Part shown: piece after piece, positions 22,687 to 31,500 of the stretch
Position numbering within the stretch: the first letter of the stretch is position 1
Layout of the letters: every line of letters starts with the position of its first letter
From: Planctomycetota bacterium
Lineage (GTDB): Bacteria > Planctomycetota > PUPC01 > DSUN01
Assembly (NCBI GenBank): GCA_016872875.1
Contig: VGYW01000016.1
Location: forward strand, 1-38,515
DNA: 38,515 nucleotides
Direction: 5' to 3'
The notes under the pieces: model-generated
Told to the model about the DNA's origin: nothing
Database searches by the model: none
The model's input: the letters and a program-made list of their open reading frames with translations, nothing else
Position numbers and translations under genes: made by a program

Positions 22687-23838
22687 TTGGCAACGATCTT
22701 CGAGGACGCGAAGAGGCTCGGCGGGCCGCTGAGCGTGCGCGAGCGCTTCCGCCGCGTGCTCCACTACCAGAAGGTGGACAGGCTCCCCTTCTTCGAGTTC
22801 GGCTACTGGGACACCACGCTCACCCGCTGGCACTCGGAGGGCCTGCCGCGCGAGGTGAACGACGAGGGGAAAGCCTACGCCTACTTCGGCATCGAGAACT
22901 GGGGCGGCGTCTGGGCCAACGTGGCCCTCACGGGCGACGTCTTCAAGCCCGAGACCCTCGAGGAGACCGACGACTACATCATCACCCGCGACGGCGTGGG
23001 GGCCGTGGCGCACCAGAAGAAGAAGGAAATCCGCACGATCCCGCACTACCTCGACTACGGGCTGAAGACCCGCGACGACTGGGCGAAGTTCAAGGCCAAG
23101 CTCCAGCCCACCCTCGACGCCCGCATCCACCCATCTTTCTACGAGAACATCCCGAAGTACCGCACGGCCGACTACCCTGTGTGCGCGCCCATCGGCTCCA
23201 TGATCGGCACGCCGAGGAACTGGACCGGCTTCGAGCGGATAGCGACCCTGGCCTACGACGACCCCGACATGCTCGACGACATCGTGGAGACCCTCTGCCA
23301 GTGCGTCGTGGTCGTGCTTGAGGAGGTGTGCAAGTACGTGGAGTTCGACTTCGGGGCGGGCTGGGAGGACATCTGCTTCAACTCCGGCCCCATCGTCAGC
23401 CCCTGGATTTTCGACAAGTTCATCGTCCCACGCTACGCGCGGATCACGGACGTGCTGAAGAAGCACGGCACCGACATTTCGTGGACCGACTGCGACGGGA
23501 ACGTCTGCCCGATCCTCAAGCAGTTCCTTGCTGGCGGCATCAACTGCATGTTCCCCGCGGAGGTGAAGGGCGGGAGCGACCCGCTCCGCATCCGCGACCT
23601 CGCGGGCGAGGCCATGCGCATCGTCGGCGGAGTTGACAAGTTGCCCCTCAACGAGAACCCCAAGGCCATCGAGAAGGAGCTCCTCCGCTTGCTCCCCCTC
23701 GTCGAGGCCGGCGGCTTCATCCCCACCGTTGACCACCGCGTCCCCGCCAGCGTCCCCTTCGAGAACTACAAGTTCTACCTCAAGACCAAGCGGCAGCTCT
23801 TCCGGGCCGGCTACCGCGAGCCGCAATACAAGGAGTAG
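22687..23838 (+). CDS. Uroporphyrinogen decarboxylase-family protein (MtaA/CmuA-like)
   Basis: The protein has 383 residues. The TTG start at 22687 is supported by GAGGAG 8 bp upstream; no in-frame ATG precedes the conserved N-terminus (LSVRERFRRVLHYQKVDRLP). The URO-D fold is recognised by this opening, the central VCAPIGSMIG...NWTGFE segment and the C-terminal GGFIPTVDHRVPASVPFENY. The heme enzyme proper is unlikely; this subfamily resembles corrinoid-linked methyltransferases and is widely expanded in Planctomycetes and Lentisphaerae. It probably moves methyl groups or acts on an unknown substrate, in the cytoplasm. A GGATGAAT palindrome lies in its leader. Confidence 0.82.
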   Translation: MATIFEDAKRLGGPLSVRERFRRVLHYQKVDRLPFFEFGYWDTTLTRWHSEGLPREVNDEGKAYAYFGIENWGGVWANVALTGDVFKPETLEETDDYIITRDGVGAVAHQKKKEIRTIPHYLDYGLKTRDDWAKFKAKLQPTLDARIHPSFYENIPKYRTADYPVCAPIGSMIGTPRNWTGFERIATLAYDDPDMLDDIVETLCQCVVVVLEEVCKYVEFDFGAGWEDICFNSGPIVSPWIFDKFIVPRYARITDVLKKHGTDISWTDCDGNVCPILKQFLAGGINCMFPAEVKGGSDPLRIRDLAGEAMRIVGGVDKLPLNENPKAIEKELLRLLPLVEAGGFIPTVDHRVPASVPFENYKFYLKTKRQLFRAGYREPQYKE

Positions 23839-23866
23839 GGTCGTGGCTCGCCGCTCCGCGGCGGAA

Positions 23867-23889
23867 GACTCCCGCGTCGGAGACGCGGG
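23867..23889. repeat. CCCGCGTCGGAGACGCGGG hairpin
   Basis: The hairpin CCCGCGTC/GACGCGGG follows the URO-D-family gene by ~30 bp and lies between it and the convergent nucleotidyltransferase gene. It could end transcription. Its sequence type resembles REP elements. Confidence 0.6.
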
Positions 23890-23914
23890 CTACGTGGCCC
23901 ACTCCCGTCGAAGG

Positions 23915-24157
23915 TCAGAGGGCGACACCGGCGCTGGCGAACAGGGCGAGGGGGGAGGCATCGGAGGCAAGCTCGTCGGGAAGGATGTCCCTGCCGCGGA
24001 AGTCCTCGGAGACGATGGCAATATCCACGTCGCTGTCGGGCGTAGCGTCGCCACGGGCCTGGGAGCCGAAGAGGACGACCTTGTTGACGTCGAGGCCGTG
24101 CGCCGCGAGCCGCCGCTCGAGGAATCTCACGGCCCTGAGAATGTCTTTCTTACCCAT
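23915..24157 (-). CDS. Short MNT-type nucleotidyltransferase, probably C-terminally truncated
   Basis: The protein has 80 residues. The start at 24157 follows AGGAAG and the -10 box TATAAT lies at 24184-24189. The nucleotidyltransferase motif is complete: KVVLFGSQARG, then DSDVDIAIV with D43 and D45. Relatives (MNT antitoxins of HEPN/MNT pairs) are normally ~100-140 residues and continue after SEDFRGRDI with further helices. Here the frame ends in SPLALFASAGVAL next to a REP-like hairpin. No HEPN partner gene is nearby. It may be an orphan remnant of a toxin-antitoxin pair or a minimal enzyme. Confidence 0.7.
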   Translation of the reverse strand: MGKKDILRAVRFLERRLAAHGLDVNKVVLFGSQARGDATPDSDVDIAIVSEDFRGRDILPDELASDASPLALFASAGVAL

Positions 24158-24183
24158 CGGAGGGCTTCCTCGCTCTTGGCTTT

Positions 24184-24213
24184 ATTATACCGGCCTGGTG
24201 CCACGATCCGCAA
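24184..24213 (-). promoter_or_regulatory. Promoter of the nucleotidyltransferase gene
   Basis: On the minus strand TTGCGG (24208-24213) and TATAAT (24184-24189) are separated by 18 bp. The -10 box lies 26 bp before the start codon. Confidence 0.5.
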
Positions 24214-24237
24214 GCGGCGACTGGGCGAGCCCGCGCT

Positions 24238-25539
24238 TCACGCGCGACCGATGAGCTCAATGAGGCGCTGGGCGATCTGGCGGGCGGGGCTGCGGGGGGC
24301 GTAGGCGCGGGCCTTCGCCGAGAGGGTCTGGCGGGCGGCGGGGTCGGCGAGGAGGCGCTGGACGGCAGTGGAAAGGGTTTCGCCTGGCTTGAGGCACTCG
24401 ACGACGCCCTGGGCGGCAAGGTGGCGGGCGTTGACGACCTCCTGGCCAGCCAAGGGGGCGATGGCGAGGGTGGGCACGCCGATGGTGACGGCCTCCGTCA
24501 TCGAGAGGCCGCCAGGCTTCGAGACGAAGAGGTCGCTCGCCGCCATAAGCTCCACCACGAAGTCAATGAAGCCGAAGGTGTGAAGCCTGGTGGCACAGGC
24601 CTCTGGCCTGTGGGCCACAGGCGGGACGCCTGTGCCACCATCTCTGCCGGGTGCGGTGGCACAGGCCTCTGGCCTGTGGGCCACAGGCGGGACGCCTGTG
24701 CCACCGACGCCTGTGCCACCGACGCCTGTGCCACCATTCTTGCCATCAACGCACAGGTTGGAAGCCTGTGCCACCGGGGGATTGGCCGCCAGCGCTTCGA
24801 GGCGCTGGCGGAGGCGGGCGTTGTGGCCAGCGACGACGAGGAGCTCCATCGGCCGCCCGGAGGCCAGGAGCTCGCGCACGCCCGCCTCCATCGGCCCGAG
24901 GCCCAGGCTCCCGCCCATGAGGAGCACAACGGGCACGCCGGGTCGAAGGCCGTGCCTGGCCTTCAGCGCCGCGGCGTCGTGCGGCTGCTCGAAGACTGGA
25001 TCGATCGGCACGCCCGTGGCGATGATGCGCTCGGCGGGGATTCCCGTGGCGATGAGGCGGCGGCGGATGTCCTCGTCGGGCACGAAGAAGAGGTCAATCT
25101 GGCCCGAACGCCAGGAGGGGTGGGCGTCGAAGTCGGTCACGACGGTGGCGGCGGCGCCGCGGTGGATGCCGCGCGAGCGGAGCGCGGCCGTGGCCTCGGA
25201 GGCGGTTATCTGGGTGGCGAGGATGGCGTCGGGCTGCCAGTCGCGGACGAGTCCCTCGAAGGGGCGCAGCGCCCGCTTGAGGAGCCAGGGCGGGAGCGTG
25301 CCGCCGCGCTTGGGCGGATGGCGGTAGAGCCAGCCCCAGAGCCAGGGGACGTGGCGGACGATGAAGAGGTAGCCGGCGACGTAGAGGGTGCGAAACCAGG
25401 CGGCCGCGTAGTCGCGCAGGTCAATGCTCTTCACCTCGCAGTCGGGGGCGACGGCCTGAATGGCCTTGGCGATGGCCTGTCCCGCCTTGCCGTGGCCCCC
25501 GCCGACCGACATGGCGACGATCAACACGCGCTTGGCCAT
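24238..25539 (-). CDS. GT28-type glycolipid glycosyltransferase (MGDG synthase/UgtP-like)
   Basis: The protein has 433 residues. The N-terminus RVLIVAMSVGGGHGKAGQAI is typical of MGDG synthase and processive diacylglycerol glucosyltransferases, which transfer sugars to diacylglycerol at the membrane. The C-terminal domain has FIDFVVELMAASDLFVSKPGG-like residues and SMTEAVTIGVPTLAIAPLAGQE, the nucleotide-sugar site. Between them, residues ~255-317 are encoded by an array of GGTGGCACAGGC palindromes. They replace or extend the loop before HTFGFIDF and leave the flanking domains intact. The start at 25539 has only a weak AGAGCC upstream. A PAP2-family gene lies upstream on the same strand, suggesting lipid synthesis. 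Confidence 0.85.
   Translation of the reverse strand: MAKRVLIVAMSVGGGHGKAGQAIAKAIQAVAPDCEVKSIDLRDYAAAWFRTLYVAGYLFIVRHVPWLWGWLYRHPPKRGGTLPPWLLKRALRPFEGLVRDWQPDAILATQITASEATAALRSRGIHRGAAATVVTDFDAHPSWRSGQIDLFFVPDEDIRRRLIATGIPAERIIATGVPIDPVFEQPHDAAALKARHGLRPGVPVVLLMGGSLGLGPMEAGVRELLASGRPMELLVVAGHNARLRQRLEALAANPPVAQASNLCVDGKNGGTGVGGTGVGGTGVPPVAHRPEACATAPGRDGGTGVPPVAHRPEACATRLHTFGFIDFVVELMAASDLFVSKPGGLSMTEAVTIGVPTLAIAPLAGQEVVNARHLAAQGVVECLKPGETLSTAVQRLLADPAARQTLSAKARAYAPRSPARQIAQRLIELIGRA
24589..24775. repeat. Array of GGTGGCACAGGC palindromes in the glycosyltransferase gene
   Basis: Two complete elements (GGTGGCACAGGCCTCTGGCC ... GCCTGTGCCACC) near 24589-24643 and 24655-24705 are followed by three short tandem GACGCCTGTGCCACC units and a further half-element ending at 24775. 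The total of 187 bp keeps the host frame open. It is translated as repeated GGTGVPPVAHRPEACAT. Confidence 0.92.
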
Positions 25540-25587
25540 TGCTGTAGGCTCTTGGCACCCTGTGTGGGTGTGCCGGTTAACGAGGTC

Positions 25588-25615
25588 GCGTGATGCGTGA
25601 CGCGTGACACGTGAG
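25588..25615. repeat. GCGTGATG/GCGTGACG tandem octamer run
   Basis: GCGTGATGCGTGACGCGTGA and the following CACGTGA form a degenerate 8-bp tandem repeat ~50 bp upstream of the glycosyltransferase start. No inverted partner is next to it, so it looks like a single arm of a tandem-armed palindrome. Confidence 0.6.
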
Positions 25616-25650
25616 AAGAGCTGCCAGCGGGACTTCCCCGTCTATGCGGG

Positions 25651-25721
25651 GGATGAATGGATGAATGGATGGGTGGATGGGTGTCAGACAATCATCCATT
25701 CATCCACCCATCCAATCATCC
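25651..25721. repeat. GGATGAAT octamer-armed palindrome, copy 3
   Basis: The left arm is GGATGAAT, GGATGAAT, GGATGGGT, GGATGGGT; the centre is TGTCAGACAA; the right arm is the complement type ending CAATCATCC. The right arm supplies the TGA stop of the PAP2 gene on the minus strand (25716-25718). Confidence 0.92.
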
Positions 25722-26594
25722 TCTCTCGTTTCGAGCCGGGGCCGCGTTCGGCTCGGTTGCCCAGCGGCGGGAGAGGCGGCGGGCCAGAGCGTAGGCGAGG
25801 ACCCCGACGACGAGGCCGGCGGCAACGTCAATCACCCAGTGGATGCCGAGGTAGACGGTGGAGAAGGCGTTGGCCGCGGCCAGGAACGTCATGAGCAGGG
25901 CGAACGGCCGCCGCCCAGTGTGCCAGGCCAGGAGCGCCATCGTGAGGCCCAGCGACGTGTGGAAGCTCGGGATGCAGTTGTCAATGCCGCTCATCGCGCG
26001 GTACGCCTGCATGACCGCGGGATGAATGTCGTCCAGCAGCAGCCGCACGGCGGCGCTCCCCAGGTCGTGCCGATAGTAGTGGAACACCTCGCGGATCGGC
26101 AGGCCCAGGTAGGTGGGCAGGCAGAAGACGTAGTTGAGGAGGTAGCTGATGAGCATCATCGCCAGGCCGCGGCGGTGGCCGAGGTGGTCGAAGACGAACA
26201 GCACCACGAAGACGAGGCAAGGGAAGACCACGACGTAGACGTAGGCGAGGAACCACGTCAGGAGCGGGCAGAGTGTGGCCTGCTGGACGCGCGCGACCGC
26301 CTCGCCCTCGAAGAGGTGGACCGCCCGCGTGAAGTCCTCGCCGCCCCGCGCCGCCTTCACCAGGGAGGTGAAGTAGTCGTCCACACCGAGCTGAAGGTAG
26401 AGGTAGTTGGCACCGAGGATCGAGCAGCAGGCGCCGAGGTAGAGCGCTCGGCGCCCCGAGCGGAGGGTGCTCCAGGCCGAGCGCGCGACCACTCGCCAGG
26501 GCGCGGCCTCAGGCGCGCCCACCCACACGAGCGCCAGGATCGTGGCAGCCATCAGCAGGGTCTCCACGACCCTGGCTATCAGTAGTCCATCCAT
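25716..26594 (-). CDS. PAP2-family integral membrane phosphatase/phosphotransferase
   Basis: The protein has 292 residues and several hydrophobic helices (e.g. WFLAYVYVVVFPCLVFVVLF, LLMTFLAAANAFSTVYLG). The PAP2 active-site motifs are present: CIPSFHTSLG with the conserved His, and STVYLGIHWVIDVAAG with the nucleophile-side His and Asp. This arrangement resembles PAP2_3/Aur1-like lipid phosphotransferases. It probably dephosphorylates or exchanges headgroups on membrane lipids. The gene starts with ATG at 26594 behind a good promoter (26648-26676) and precedes the glycolipid glycosyltransferase on the same strand. Its stop lies in the octamer palindrome. Confidence 0.82.
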   Translation of the reverse strand: MDGLLIARVVETLLMAATILALVWVGAPEAAPWRVVARSAWSTLRSGRRALYLGACCSILGANYLYLQLGVDDYFTSLVKAARGGEDFTRAVHLFEGEAVARVQQATLCPLLTWFLAYVYVVVFPCLVFVVLFVFDHLGHRRGLAMMLISYLLNYVFCLPTYLGLPIREVFHYYRHDLGSAAVRLLLDDIHPAVMQAYRAMSGIDNCIPSFHTSLGLTMALLAWHTGRRPFALLMTFLAAANAFSTVYLGIHWVIDVAAGLVVGVLAYALARRLSRRWATEPNAAPARNERG

Positions 26595-26647
26595 CTTCGG
26601 CCTTGCGCGGGCGATGGGAGCGGTGGCACAGCCGTCGCAAAACCCTT

Positions 26648-26676
26648 CTTATAGCCGAAATGCGCCCCCGGTGCAA
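26648..26676 (-). promoter_or_regulatory. Promoter of the PAP2 gene
   Basis: On the minus strand TTGCAC (26671-26676) and TATAAG (26648-26653) are separated by 17 bp. The -10 box lies ~54 bp before the start codon. Confidence 0.6.
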
Positions 26677-26733
26677 ATGTGCGCGCGGGGCAGAGTGTGG
26701 CTCCCAATCCCGGCAGTGCCCTTTCCCCTCTTC

Positions 26734-26826
26734 AATCGTCCTCGTCCTCGTCCCTCGTCCTCGATTCCCTCGGTCTGTCGCGGAAGGAGTCGAGGACGAG
26801 GACGACGGACGAGGACGAGGACGATA
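26734..26826. repeat. Palindrome with CGTCCT hexamer tandem arms
   Basis: The left arm is ATCGTCCTCGTCCTCGTCCC and TCGTCCTCGA; the right arm is the complement type (GTCGAGGACGAGGACGACGG and onward, ending GACGAT). The centre holds CGGTCTGTCGCGGAAGG. It lies downstream of the DegT gene, beyond the 3'-end motif at 26845-26863. Confidence 0.9.
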
Positions 26827-26844
26827 GGTGAAAAGAGGCGGTTT

Positions 26845-26863
26845 ACCAGAGTTGGTGGCCATA
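26845..26863 (-). repeat. Solo TATGGCCACCAACTCTGGT motif after the DegT gene
   Basis: On the minus strand TATGGCCACCAACTCTGGT begins 16 bp after the DegT stop. It matches the end of the element at 19303-19577 (TATGGCCCCCAATTCTGGT) and the motif at 38139-38157. Confidence 0.75.
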
Positions 26864-26879
26864 CCCCGCCGGGCGCCCT

Positions 26880-28124
26880 TCAGGAGAGCCGGCTCGCATT
26901 CTCGCGGATTCTCCGCACGGCGCACACGATGGCCTCCATGTCCTCCTCGCCCGCCAACAGCATCGTCTGCGAGAGCCACACCACCTCGCGGCAGGCGCGC
27001 TCGGCGTTGGGGCAGACCACCCTCGTGTAGTCCATCTCGCGGCCATAGTACGGACAGGACACCGGGCAATAGGTCGGGCCTGTGCCCTTCCGCTGGAAGA
27101 GCGGATTGCGATAGAGCGGGTGGGGGTAGCCTGGTCCGCAGGGCACGCCCTCGGCGCGGAGCGCCTCGACGAACCGCTCGCGCGAGAGGCCGAACTCGGC
27201 CTCGACGATGCGGAAGCCGTAGAGGTGGTAGGAACGCGGATTCGCTCGCGGGTCCTCCCTCAGCGGGTGAAGCCCCTCGATCCCCGCCAGGCCGGCGTTG
27301 AGGACCGCGGCGTTCTTCGCCCGCAGCGCAGTCTGCTCCGGCAGCCGCGTGAGCTGGGCGAGAAGGAGGGCGCCCTGGAACTCCGTCATCCGATAGTTGC
27401 CCCCCGTCAGGTAGTGCTCGTACCAGGGCCTGTCCTTGCCGCGCCCGACGTTCGACAGCGAGCGGATGGTGTCGGCCAGCTCGGGGTTGTCGGTGAGGAC
27501 CATCCCGCCCTCGCCCGCGGTGATGTTCTTGGAGAGCTGGAAGGAGAAGCCGCCGGCGTCGCCTAGCGCCCCGGCGCCCTTGCCGCGCCACTTCGTGCCC
27601 CAGCCGTGGGCGGAGTCCTCGACCACCCGCAACTGGCGGCGGCGGGCGAGCTCCCCGATGCGGTCCATGTCCGCCGGCAGCCCCCCGAAGTGGACGGGCA
27701 TGACGGCCGCCGTCTTGTCCGTCACCGCCGCCTCGATCTGCCCTGCGTCAATGTTCAGCGTGTCCAGCTCGATGTCCACGAACACCGGCACCGCGTTGGC
27801 CTTCAGCACCGCCGTCGCCGTCGCCACGAACGTGTAGGGCGGCACGATGGCCTCCATCCCCGCGCCGATCCCCGCGCCGATGAGGGCCAGCTCCAGGGCC
27901 GCCGTCCCGTTCGTGCACGCGATCCCGAAGCGGGCGTCCTGGAACGCCGCGAAGCGCTCCTCGAACTCCCGCACCCGCTCCCCGTACCACCACTTGCCGC
28001 TCTCCAGGACGCCGAGCACCGCCTCTCGCTCCCGCTCGTCGTGCACCGGCCACGCCGGCCACGGCCCCCTATGAGCCGGCTCCCCGCCCAGGAGTGCCGG
28101 CGTCCCCACGATTGAAGCTCCCAT
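26880..28124 (-). CDS. DegT/DnrJ/EryC1/StrS-family PLP aminotransferase
   Basis: The protein has 414 residues. The start at 28124 has AAAGGAG 8 bp upstream and fits a family N-terminus. The PLP lysine lies at K199 in FQLSKNITAGEGG. Other blocks are CTNGTAALELAL and VVEDSAHGWGTKW, whose Asp binds the PLP pyridine. Members transaminate keto-sugar nucleotides or make amino-inositol-type compounds such as AHBA; they take part in polysaccharide or secondary-metabolite synthesis. No other sugar-nucleotide gene is adjacent, so the substrate is open. Three CCATAGTG direct repeats lie just upstream of its promoter. Confidence 0.9.
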   Translation of the reverse strand: MGASIVGTPALLGGEPAHRGPWPAWPVHDEREREAVLGVLESGKWWYGERVREFEERFAAFQDARFGIACTNGTAALELALIGAGIGAGMEAIVPPYTFVATATAVLKANAVPVFVDIELDTLNIDAGQIEAAVTDKTAAVMPVHFGGLPADMDRIGELARRRQLRVVEDSAHGWGTKWRGKGAGALGDAGGFSFQLSKNITAGEGGMVLTDNPELADTIRSLSNVGRGKDRPWYEHYLTGGNYRMTEFQGALLLAQLTRLPEQTALRAKNAAVLNAGLAGIEGLHPLREDPRANPRSYHLYGFRIVEAEFGLSRERFVEALRAEGVPCGPGYPHPLYRNPLFQRKGTGPTYCPVSCPYYGREMDYTRVVCPNAERACREVVWLSQTMLLAGEEDMEAIVCAVRRIRENASRLS

Positions 28125-28183
28125 TGTCCGACTCCTTTGCATTCACCTGTGGGCGGAGCGTCCCTGCCCCGCGCTCAGGCCCT

Positions 28184-28212
28184 ATCCTACCGCCCGGGGC
28201 CTGTCCGATCAA
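28184..28212 (-). promoter_or_regulatory. Promoter of the DegT-family gene
   Basis: On the minus strand TTGATC (28207-28212) and TAGGAT (28184-28189) are separated by 17 bp. The nearest CCATAGTG repeat lies within 10 bp upstream of the -35 box. Confidence 0.55.
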
Positions 28213-28216
28213 GGTC

Positions 28217-28406
28217 CCATAGTGTGCCAACCTGCGGACGGGCCGAAAAACGCATAGAAGGCCCCAGATCGCCGAATCTCGCCCTTCCACCCATAGTGTG
28301 CCAACCCCCGGAGGGCTCAAGTATGCATGGAAGCCCCCGAACCGCCAAATCTCTGCATTCTACCCATAGTGGGTCAACTGCGCCACATAGTGTTGACCCA
28401 CTATGG
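28217..28406. repeat. Three ~74-bp direct repeats ending in a perfect palindrome
   Basis: CCATAGTGTGCCAACC occurs at 28217 and 28291, and a variant CCATAGTGGGTCAAC at 28364, with spacings of 74 and 73 bp. The intervening segments are also partly alike (GGAGGGC/GGACGGGC, GGAAGCCCCCGA/GAAGGCCCCAGA). The last unit continues into a perfect 15-bp palindrome (CCATAGTGGGTCAAC/GTTGACCCACTATGG, 28364-28406). The rest of the gap to 28538 shows nothing recognisable. It may be a set of operators or a repeat cluster. Confidence 0.8.
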
Positions 28407-28538
28407 AGCAGGAGTTCCCGGCCAGCCATAAAGTCTTGGGAATCCGACCCTTACGGATTGCCTGCTGCCGAGCCGGGCCAGAACCCGACGCCACGCATGG
28501 ATGGCGTCTGGGAATCGCTCCGGAGGGCGTCGCCTGCT

Positions 28539-31500
28539 TCATTGCGCCGGCTGGCCTCGGCCATGCTCTTCCGAGCCGGCCAGCGCAGCCTCCCGCACGC
28601 TGGACCAGTAGGAACGGACAAGTCTCGCGCGCAACCTGCTCTGCGCGACCTGAGAGGCCACGTCCTCGATGGCCGCCGTGGCTTGGCCGAGGAGCTCGGT
28701 CAGGCGAGCGGCGACCGCCTCAAGGGACTTGGCATCCGAAGGGACGCGGACGCTTCTGAAGCCGGCCACAGCGAACACGCGGAGGAAGCGCGCCTCGCTT
28801 CGGCTCTGACACGGAACCTCCACTTTGCCGGCATGAACTCGCCAGCAGTACAGCGTCTTCTCAATCGTGGGGTCCGATGCGAAGTGAGGCAAGGAGCGCT
28901 CGACCCCAGGCAGGGGCAGAACCTGAGAGGAGTAGAACGCCGCGATGCTGTCGGGGCCGACGCGCTGCTCGACAGCGCGGACAAGGGCCTCCATGTCCAC
29001 GTCGGCAGCGCCCCTCTTGCTCGTCCTCGCGCTCTTGGCGCGCTCGATGCGGGTGCGCACGAGATCGGCCACGGCGTCGTACACTTCCCGCTGTTCTGCC
29101 TCAGTGAGGCCCAACGCCTTGCCCATGACGAGGTCATCCAGTGCCTTCCGGTCCTCTCGCTTGCTCTCCTGGAAGACCGGCAGCACCGCCCGGGCCAGCA
29201 AGGGCCCCATCGCCGGCATCACATCGTCCGTCAACTGGCCGGGATCGAGCACGGGCAGCTTGCGGATGTCGGTGGGGTCCACCTTCAGCATGCCTCCCCC
29301 CATCGTCGTCCGCCCGTGGAGTTCCATGAACAGCCAGCCCACCGCGCTGTTCAGGAAAGCCCAGACAGCCGGGGCCTGGCGCGCGTCCACAAACCTGATC
29401 TCGGTGAAACTGTTGCTGGCGACGGCGCCGGCGCTGTTGCGGGCGCACCAGAAGCGCTCGCCCACCCCACAAGGCACGAGCAGATCGGCCGGCCTCCGCA
29501 CAGGGATTCTGTACCAGCCGGGTTTCCTGGCGAACGTGGACCTCGTGTGAATCCCGAGCCGCTGAGCGTGTCGGATGTACGAATGAGCGCCCGTTCCCTT
29601 GAGCGTTTCCATATCCTCGTCGACCGCTAGGAACTGCCTGTCCAGCGACGAGGGAACCAGGTCGAGATGGTTGTGGCCTCGCGGCCTCATCAGCCCTGGG
29701 CGCAGGAACTCACTCTCAACCCTGAAACGCATGGCTACCTGTCGCGGCACAAAGAAGAAGGCGTTCGCTCCTGTGGGCCTTCCCTCGTTAACCTCCGCAG
29801 ACTGCCGCAAAGGCTTCAGCTTAGGCGCGATCCTGGCGAGGACGGTGAAGAACACCCTTGGTGCCCTGATGTACTTGCCCCACTTGCCCCCCACGTAGGC
29901 CTGCTGCGCCTCGTCCCATCCCTCGTCCCACAGCTCGCTCTGCTTCCTGGCGTATATTCGGAGCTCTTCGTTCTCATAGTAGGCGCTGTGGCCAAGGACC
30001 GTCCTGACCAGTCTGTCTATGGCATCGCGCCTCTCGACCTCCTTCGCCCACAGGTTCTCCGCCGGGGGGATGTAGTGGCGCAGGGGCTTCAGCAGGTACA
30101 CGAAGCGGACGGGGTTATCGTCCCTGGCCCGTCGGTTGCTCTCGCCCTCGGCCTTTTCGAGAACCACGATGCTCGTGTTGATCTCAGCGTCGGCAAACCA
30201 ACGCTCCACCTTGGACTCGATGACGGCGAGGATCTTGTAGTGGTTCAGGAAGTGCTCCTGGAGGCCGGCGCCGTAGTCGGCGTCCAGCCAGGAGTTCGAC
30301 ACGATGAAGCCGAACCTGCCGCCGTTGCGCAGGAACTTGGTGCCGTGAACGAAGAAGTAGGCGTAGATGCCCGCGCGCCGCGAGAGGGTTGCCAGCGGCT
30401 TGCCGCTCGCGTCCTCCAGCGCCCTCTTGATCACCTTCTCCTTGCGGGTGCCCTTGATCTGGCCGATCTCAAGGTGCCGCGTGTACGGCGGGTTCCCAAC
30501 GATGCAGTCGAAGTGCCGGGGATGCTGGACGGTTATCTCGCCACCGCCCAAGCCCTTGACCTTGACCTTGCGCGCAGAGCCCCGGGTGGGAAACACGTCG
30601 CTGTCCGGGTCGAGCTCGAAGAAGTCGTTCTGCACGATGTTCGGGAAGTTCTCGTTGCTCCGCAGGTCGCTGATCGCCAGATTGATGGTGGACAGGTGTG
30701 CGGCGAACTTCGCGATGTCGTTCCCCCAGAGCGTGGCCAGGACCCTCTCGTGCTTCAGCATCTGGTTCATGAGGCGCTTGTGCTGGTACGCGCGGACGAG
30801 GAAGGTGCCGGCGCCGCAAGCGGGGTCGAGCACCGTGTCGTTCTCGTGCTGCATGCAGAACCGCAGGATGAGGTCCACCACATCCGGGTCCGTGAAGTAC
30901 TGCCCCAGGATGTGCCGCTCTTCCTCGGGTATGAGGCGCTCGCAGATTCTCCCGATCACATCGTAGCCGAGGGTGGCGAAGTCGAACCGCGCGATGGCGC
31001 CGAGCAGGCCCTTGATCTCCCGCACGACCTCCTGCTGGTCAGGGAACGCCAACTGGTCAATGAAGTCGGCCGTGTAGACCGTCTGGTAGTCAATCTTCAG
31101 GACTTCGTTGAAGTAGCCCTGGAGCATCGCCTGGAGCACCGCCCCGGAGCGCATGGACTCCGGGACGACCAGTGGGTCCAGCCTGCGCACCGGCTGAATG
31201 GCGCTGTAGAACACGATCTTGTTGACGAGCAGGTAGGCGGTCTGCCGCGCTGCGACTTCATAGTTCCTATCTGTTCCCTCAAAGGTCCAGCCCTGTTCCA
31301 CAAACCAATTGACCAGCTTCCTCCTGAACGCGCTATCGTCCCGCACGGCGGCCGCGATCACGTGGCGGTACTGGCGGGCCAGGGCGGTGATGGTCTCTTG
31401 AAGGCGGAGGACGAGCAACTCGTCAACGGGCTGCCTGGGCACGGGCGCCTGGCCTTCGACGACCGCCACGATGTCGCCGAGGAACCGCTCGAGCGCCCGC

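Noticed and set aside
24589..24775. Frameshifted or broken glycosyltransferase gene
   Set aside because: The repeat array keeps the frame open, and both flanking domains are intact and alignable, so an in-frame insertion is the simpler reading.
28217..28406. CRISPR array
   Set aside because: There are only three degenerate repeats, the spacers resemble each other, and no cas gene is present.
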